A stretch of DNA of 64,000 nucleotides. It comes from Nematostella vectensis (Eukaryota; Cnidaria; Anthozoa; Actiniaria; Edwardsiidae). The stretch is from NCBI RefSeq assembly GCF_932526225.1, contig NC_064034.1, forward strand, positions 3,396,001-3,460,000, read 5' to 3'. Below are positions 58,701-64,000 of the stretch, in pieces (the first letter of the stretch is position 1; each line of letters starts with the position of its first letter). The notes under the pieces are model-generated. The model saw only the letters and a program-made list of their open reading frames with translations. It was not told where the DNA came from and ran no database searches. The position numbers and the translations under genes are program-made.

Positions 58701-61167
58701 TCCAAATTGTGCCATTGTCGCAGTGACTGAGCAAACAGAGTTAAGAGATCATCGTGGAACCAAAAGGAAGAAAGTTCAAAATGCTGTAGAAATGAAAAGC
58801 CGCCTACAGCTTCTGGGGTTTCAGGTGCCATCGTTAGTATTGGAGTTTCTTGATGGTTGAATTTCTCTTTTGGAGGTGTGGAAATGACCGGATCACTGCG
58901 GTCCTCTGTGTCAAGATGAGGCCCAAACAACTCGTCAAATGAGAAGCTGGCATTGTCGCCAATGTCTATTATATTTTTGTGGAAAACTTCAGAGTACAGC
59001 TCATGTGTGTCAAAATGGCTACTTATGGTACTGTTGCCATTTCGCACATGATCAATGTCGTGGATATCCGTTACTTCCTTGTGAGAAAAATCATAAATGT
59101 CTATTCCATCATAGTCTTTAAAGTCTCTTATCGGGCTCATACTGGCGACATGATTCAACGCTGCATCAGTCAGAGCCTTCGTCACAATTTGACTATTAGA
59201 GTCGTCAGCACGCATGTTATTCTTAGCAGTTGGATGGCTATTTATCAAGTTCTGCTTACTTGAGCCGTCCACAACATCGACATGAATGTCATTTTGTCCT
59301 TGAACAACAAGCACTTGTAATGGAGTGGTCGGCGTAGGGCTTGGGGTAGGTGGAGGCGTAGGGTTCGTTACATGTTTTATTGACTTATCGTTTCGTCCCT
59401 CAGCTCTTCCTGGGGATACCCTTGGTCTAGTCGTTACAAAGCTCGTTGAACTTATATGAAGAATCCTGTTCCAAAGAGTAATGTCTCTAGCTTTGGCAAA
59501 ACATATCCCCACTGATTTTAGGTTTTTAGCTAGGAGAATTTGCAGCAAAGAACACATTGCTTCGACACCATTTTCTCTTAGATGATATATCTCCAAGAAT
59601 TCAACATGGCTTGCAAATTCGTGAAAGATATCTAGATGAGATGCTAAGTAGATACAGGCAGCATTATGAAGTCGCAGGTACGTGGCATACTTGCCAAACT
59701 TCCCTGCAGACTGCTGCAAGAAGAGCTCGCTTGCCTTCGCGTGGTAGCCATCTTTGGAGTCAGTAGGAGGCGATCTACTCTCGGGATGCCAGTGCACAAC
59801 AGCTAAAACAAACATTTGTTTATTATTATTGCTGTCTCCTGCATATCAATAGTCTGACGTGTACTAAACGACCAACAAGGCAAAGTTTTAAGCACGAGGT
59901 TCGGCTATAAAAGGGAAACTTCCTGAACAAAATCAGCCGTCAATAGGTCAACGCGTCAAGACCTTGTTCTGAGCGCTAACTTCAAATTTCATATTCTTAA
60001 CCAAATCAAATATCTTTCCTAGACTTGTTCACCTGAAATGTTTCTATTTATCATAAAATAATGTTATTCCAAGCTGACGTGTGCACTTTAAAATATGGGC
60101 ATTTTCATCACAGCGTGAGAATAATTGATAGCAAATCACCCGGGGGATACTCCCTATAAATTGGGGACATGGGTGACCGTCGTATTTTTTAGGGTTTGAA
60201 ATTCGAGGTTTGGTATTTTTTAGGGTATTCAAAGCGAAGCCTATCGAAAATAAAAAACATGTTTTTTTTAGGGTCTATGAACGCGAGGTTCTTTTTTCTA
60301 AAGTAGCGACCCTACAGTTTCGCTAAGTTTTCGATTTGAAAGCTGTGATAATATTTTTTCCTGGTATACACACAAGCCATGCGTTTGCGTAAATGCCAAG
60401 TCAGGATCCAAGCCAGGATTTTAGGTCGTCTAAATCAACTTTTTTTTGTATAAAAGTCTACAAAAGGCTTTAGATTATATGATAATGTATATGTGTATAG
60501 ACGATATAATATAAGTAGGTACAGTTTGTCATTTTGTTATATACTGTTATGTTATTTTTTCCTTAAGTTTCTGTTAAAAAAACTATTTTCCATGGAACTG
60601 CAAGGATGACAATACATTTTTAAACTTCAAGATGTGTATTTGATGAAGGCATTAAAGGATGCTTAAAAAAGATTTTTTTTATTTTTAGGGTTATTTTTTT
60701 GTAATAGGTATTTTTGGGGGTTGTGATTGTTTCGTACCGTGTTGATTTTCAGGGTATTTTTTCGGGGTATCCGAAAGTCACCCCTACCCCCTTTACCCCA
60801 AAGAACCCCCAGGGGCAAATTACTCATTTCTAAACCTCTATTTCTAAATGTTCTGACATGCACTGAAGCATTTCTTTGCCACGATGGTCGGCAAGCCACA
60901 CTAAAAATGAAGGTGTCAACAGTGGCGTTTCAGGAATGGGGGTTAATTGATAATCATATGGAAACTACACTGCACATCTACCTGTCTTGGCCTCAGTGCT
61001 GTTGACAACTTCTTGGAAGTGCCGTTGCCAGTAAAGGTTTCTCCAGGGAATATCCTCTGGAAGTCTTGCATTGGTTTTTGCAGCTTGGTAGTAAGACTCT
61101 GGCCACCGACCTTTGTGTCTCCATTGTTGACTGTAATGAAGTTGCCACAAACTCCCAGTGTCAATAC
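55745..61167 (-). CDS. LRRC41: LRRC41-like leucine-rich repeat protein (5' exon not found)
   Basis: LRRC41 (MUF1) is a substrate receptor for elongin BC-cullin ubiquitin ligases in vertebrates. Exons in order are 60982-61167, 57967-59802, 57463-57609, 57150-57227, 56546-56624 and 55745-55958. All phases match. The first visible exon has the tryptophan-rich WRNLYWQRHFQEVV region seen near the N-terminus of the family. The 1.8-kb second exon encodes a leucine-rich start, a long disordered Pro/Thr/Ser linker, a basic patch (RSRKRRLAVPSTPTKRHG) and further repeats. The C-terminal repeats include LKSLNIAGNRLGDAGITAL and LEEINLAGNFLG, and the end FADYISQM matches the vertebrate terminus FADYVSTM. 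The start codon exon is not identified and may lie beyond 64000. Confidence 0.85.
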
Positions 61168-64000
61168 CTGAAGGAAAAACGATTTCAAGATTCAAATGGG
61201 AATGTCACACCTCAAAAAAAGCAATCTGAAGATGTCTGAAAGCAGGAGCTATTATCTGTCTGTGGACTAGTTCCCATTACACTACTGGGACGCATATTTG
61301 TCAGACCATCTACCCTTAGACTTATATAAAGCCAAAAGCATAAGTTTTTCTTACAGCTCTTGCCTGCACATGGGCCATGGGTCAAGATAACAAAAATGAA
61401 AAAGTTCCTCCTGTTAATCAATATTTTCAACTACTTCTTGGGCGACTCATAAAATATTAGTTTTAAAAATGAGAAAAAAAATGTTTGAAGTTTTTTTTTT
61501 CTAGCAAAAAAAAGTGAATAAAAAAGCAAGAATTAGTAAATTTTAAAGTAAATTTTGAACAAAATTATGTGGCTCATTTTGAATGACATGGCTTGTATAG
61601 TATTTTGAGTTTCTTTACTTATTTTGAAAAACTCCATTAAGTGGTCTGGTCTTGGTCAGGTGCCATGGTACACTCTGCCGACTCCAACAAGGTATTATTT
61701 ATTTTAGGAATTTCAAGACTTTAAACCATACTCCAGGCTGTCTAGGTGGTGGGTGCAATACCTTTAGCCAGCACAACTTGAGTAATATGATTATAGCATA
61801 AATCCTAGCCTGAGATTCGCTTGAAATAGATTATCCTATGAATACAGAGTTTATGGCAAGTAACATGTCTGTCATCATATGACTGAACTGTGTAATCCCT
61901 CTTAGCTACTAGTACTTGTCTAGACAGTATAGGCACGAAGAATACAGATCTAGCTCACATATATCCATGCTCCCATCCATATCCATGAATTTGACCTAAT
62001 TTGTATTTACCTGCACATAATGCACACTTCCTTACATAAAAATTATCTTTAAATCTGTGTTCCTATTTGGAAATTTGCATTTTGTAATTTGCACAAAATA
62101 ATAAACTTGTGAACACCTTTTTAGCACAATGTAATTTGTGTAGCTGATATGTGTCTACTAGAGAGCAAAACGAGAACAAACAAAAACTGAATTATCATTG
62201 GTTGTTTTCTATTTCCCACTTTTAGCATCCAATTGAAGTTTGGAATTTATACCCATGAATAAAGATAAACTACAATTTACACTTTGCTTAGAAAAGACAA
62301 TAAATTAGTATGCCCATATATGGATGCGGTAAATACAATATTGGCTATCAATGTTATTCAATTTATGTGAAGACATCAAAATGTTAGGAATTTAACAAGA
62401 AATCAATGATTAAGGTGAGTGCATAAATACACTATATAGAAAAGAAAAAGATGTCTGGGCAGGGCCGAGCAGGGGGTTGGGCACTGGGGGCACATGCCCC
62501 TAATATTTGCAAAAAATATGAGGAAATGACCAGTAGCTGCATGGCTGTGTCCTCATTGTTTTCTCAATGTTTCTGTGTTGTGACCTTCCCCCCCAATATT
62601 TACAGTTCTACAGATCTACAGCTCTGCACAGAACTACAGTAAGTGTGTGTTAAAACAGACACTTTCTGGTAATTCAGTTTACATGTTGCATAACTAACCC
62701 TAACCCAAACTTGATGAATGATTTAAGACATGGAAGTATTAGTAAGAATAAACCAATCAAGCTATACATTGACCACAACTGGTGTTCTACAGCTATCATC
62801 AAAACTATTGAAAACAGGAAAGAGACACCAAAGATTTGGCAAGCTCAGCAAAATGAAATTTTCTCTAAATCAGAATTTTGCTGAGACTGATTTGAATGGA
62901 AATCACATATATGACTTCTTACATGAATCATTTAAAATCAATCCTGAATTGCATTTGTGAAGTGAACAAAGTTTTCAATAGAATTATGCTGGAACGCATA
63001 AGAGTGGGGGTAGATGAAAGATTAAGTAATCTTCAGGCTGGATTCAGACAATTTAGATCATGTACAGACCAGGTGGGGCAATACTATGGGACCTCAAGTC
63101 CATTTGCTTCTTCTCATAATGTTACTTGTTTCTCTCTCATTTTGTAGCATGATGAAAGCAACTAAATAAAACAATCAAATAAATTATATAGCAACACTAA
63201 TCATTATTGAGCAGTCTATACATAAATTCTGTGCATTACCAGAAGAGTTTGATAGCCTAGATCACACCTTTCACATTTTTATATACCCAGAGAAAAAGGG
63301 TCAGATGGAGCTAGCTTAAAATACATGGGACTGTTGGAACTTTATGAGCAAAAAAAAAAAAAAAATTTGAATCAATCACCTTTTATGCAAGGGTCACTTA
63401 GAGGTGAGTTTCTGCAGAGATCCCTCTCTGCAGAAAACGTCAGTGAACACTGTTTGTGACACAACTTTTAGATTGTTTATAGATATATGTAATGCAAACA
63501 TGGTCTGTAATCCAGATTTTGTTCTAATTAGCTGAATAAACTATTTGTATAATTATTATCGAGAACTATATTTCAAATAAAACAAAAAAGGAAAAGCTAG
63601 TATAACAAATATACAAAAACTGTGAGCCACTAATATTCAAACAAAAAATGCACATAAAAACATCCCCAATTGAAGAAATGCAAGGAAATGAGATTAGATC
63701 TAAGTATAACTGTGAGCACATATGACCCCCCATCAGAGATTTTTAAAAAACAGTTGTCCATAATTCAGCGTGATTTTTTTGATATCATCAATTTAGGGCT
63801 ATTGATGAATATACAGTAATACACATATCGGCTCTGAGGGTTGACACAAAGTATGCACAGAGAGCATGTGTTTTTGTCCTGTATTAAAGATATTTGTGCT
63901 GGGTTAAAATCTGATAGATTCGAGATTGCATGCAAATGATGATCCAAATAATTGATGACTTGTTAATCACATTAGCAGCTATTCCTTGTGTCAAAATACA
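61168..64000. other. Upstream intron/intergenic DNA of LRRC41
   Basis: No exon could be supported. It is AT-rich with a LINE reverse-transcriptase scrap near 62950-63085. The LRRC41 first exon is expected here or beyond the window. Confidence 0.4.
62950..63085 (+). pseudogene. LINE reverse-transcriptase fragment
   Basis: The frame reads KVFNRIMLERIRVGVDERL, then QAGFRQFRSCTDQV, matching the conserved reverse-transcriptase core of non-LTR elements. It is truncated on both sides and is a dead remnant. Confidence 0.8.

Overview
This window looks like metazoan nuclear DNA from a non-vertebrate animal. I lean towards an anthozoan cnidarian, but nothing here fixes the species. The evidence is AT-rich noncoding DNA, many short exons with GT-AG (and two GC-AG) introns, and genes that align by eye with vertebrate G6PD, AHCYL/IRBIT, NRF1 and LRRC41. 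LINE remnants, MITE-like elements and minisatellites fill the gaps.

Positions 1 to about 10,230 hold a GC-richer, gene-dense Polinton/Maverick-type element (adintovirus-like), cut by the left window edge. From left to right it carries a possible last exon of a + strand gene, a penton-like capsid protein (-), a DDE integrase with a chromodomain (-), a protein-primed family B DNA polymerase (-), two + strand coiled-coil genes, and a GRF-zinc-finger region (-). No stop or frameshift breaks the integrase or polymerase, so the copy looks young. Its gaps are compact Pol II promoters with TATA boxes, initiators, CCAAT boxes, CRE palindromes (TGACGTCA) and Smad-type palindromes (GTCTAGAC). The second coiled-coil gene has a C-terminal membrane anchor whose coding sequence lies inside a plausible intron, with an open 76-codon exon behind it.

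Positions 10,608-19,330 (-) are eight exons of glucose-6-phosphate dehydrogenase, from the start codon to the equivalent of human residue ~350. The gene stops at a good splice donor next to the element, so the element most likely sits in a G6PD intron or has cut the gene. The introns hold a MITE-like element and a ~75-copy, 14-bp G-rich minisatellite.

Positions 19,331-27,974 are mostly intergenic, with a perfect-TSD mini-MITE, a LINE fragment, and three 3' exons of an unrecognised acidic protein (-). Positions 27,975-33,430 (+) are a seven-exon gene for a probable mitochondrial ribosomal protein resembling the mL58/MRP-L20 family. Positions 35,019-47,956 (+) are an AHCYL (IRBIT-type) gene with two alternative, phase-compatible 5' modules. 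NRF1 (-) follows at 51,945-53,8xx with nearly its whole coding sequence in one exon. LRRC41 (-) follows at 55,745-61,167, with its first exon(s) not found. The right end is intergenic with a reverse-transcriptase scrap.

Functional links between the host genes are loose (redox, IP3/SAH signalling, mitochondrial biogenesis, ubiquitin ligase receptor). They look like ordinary neighbours rather than a cluster.
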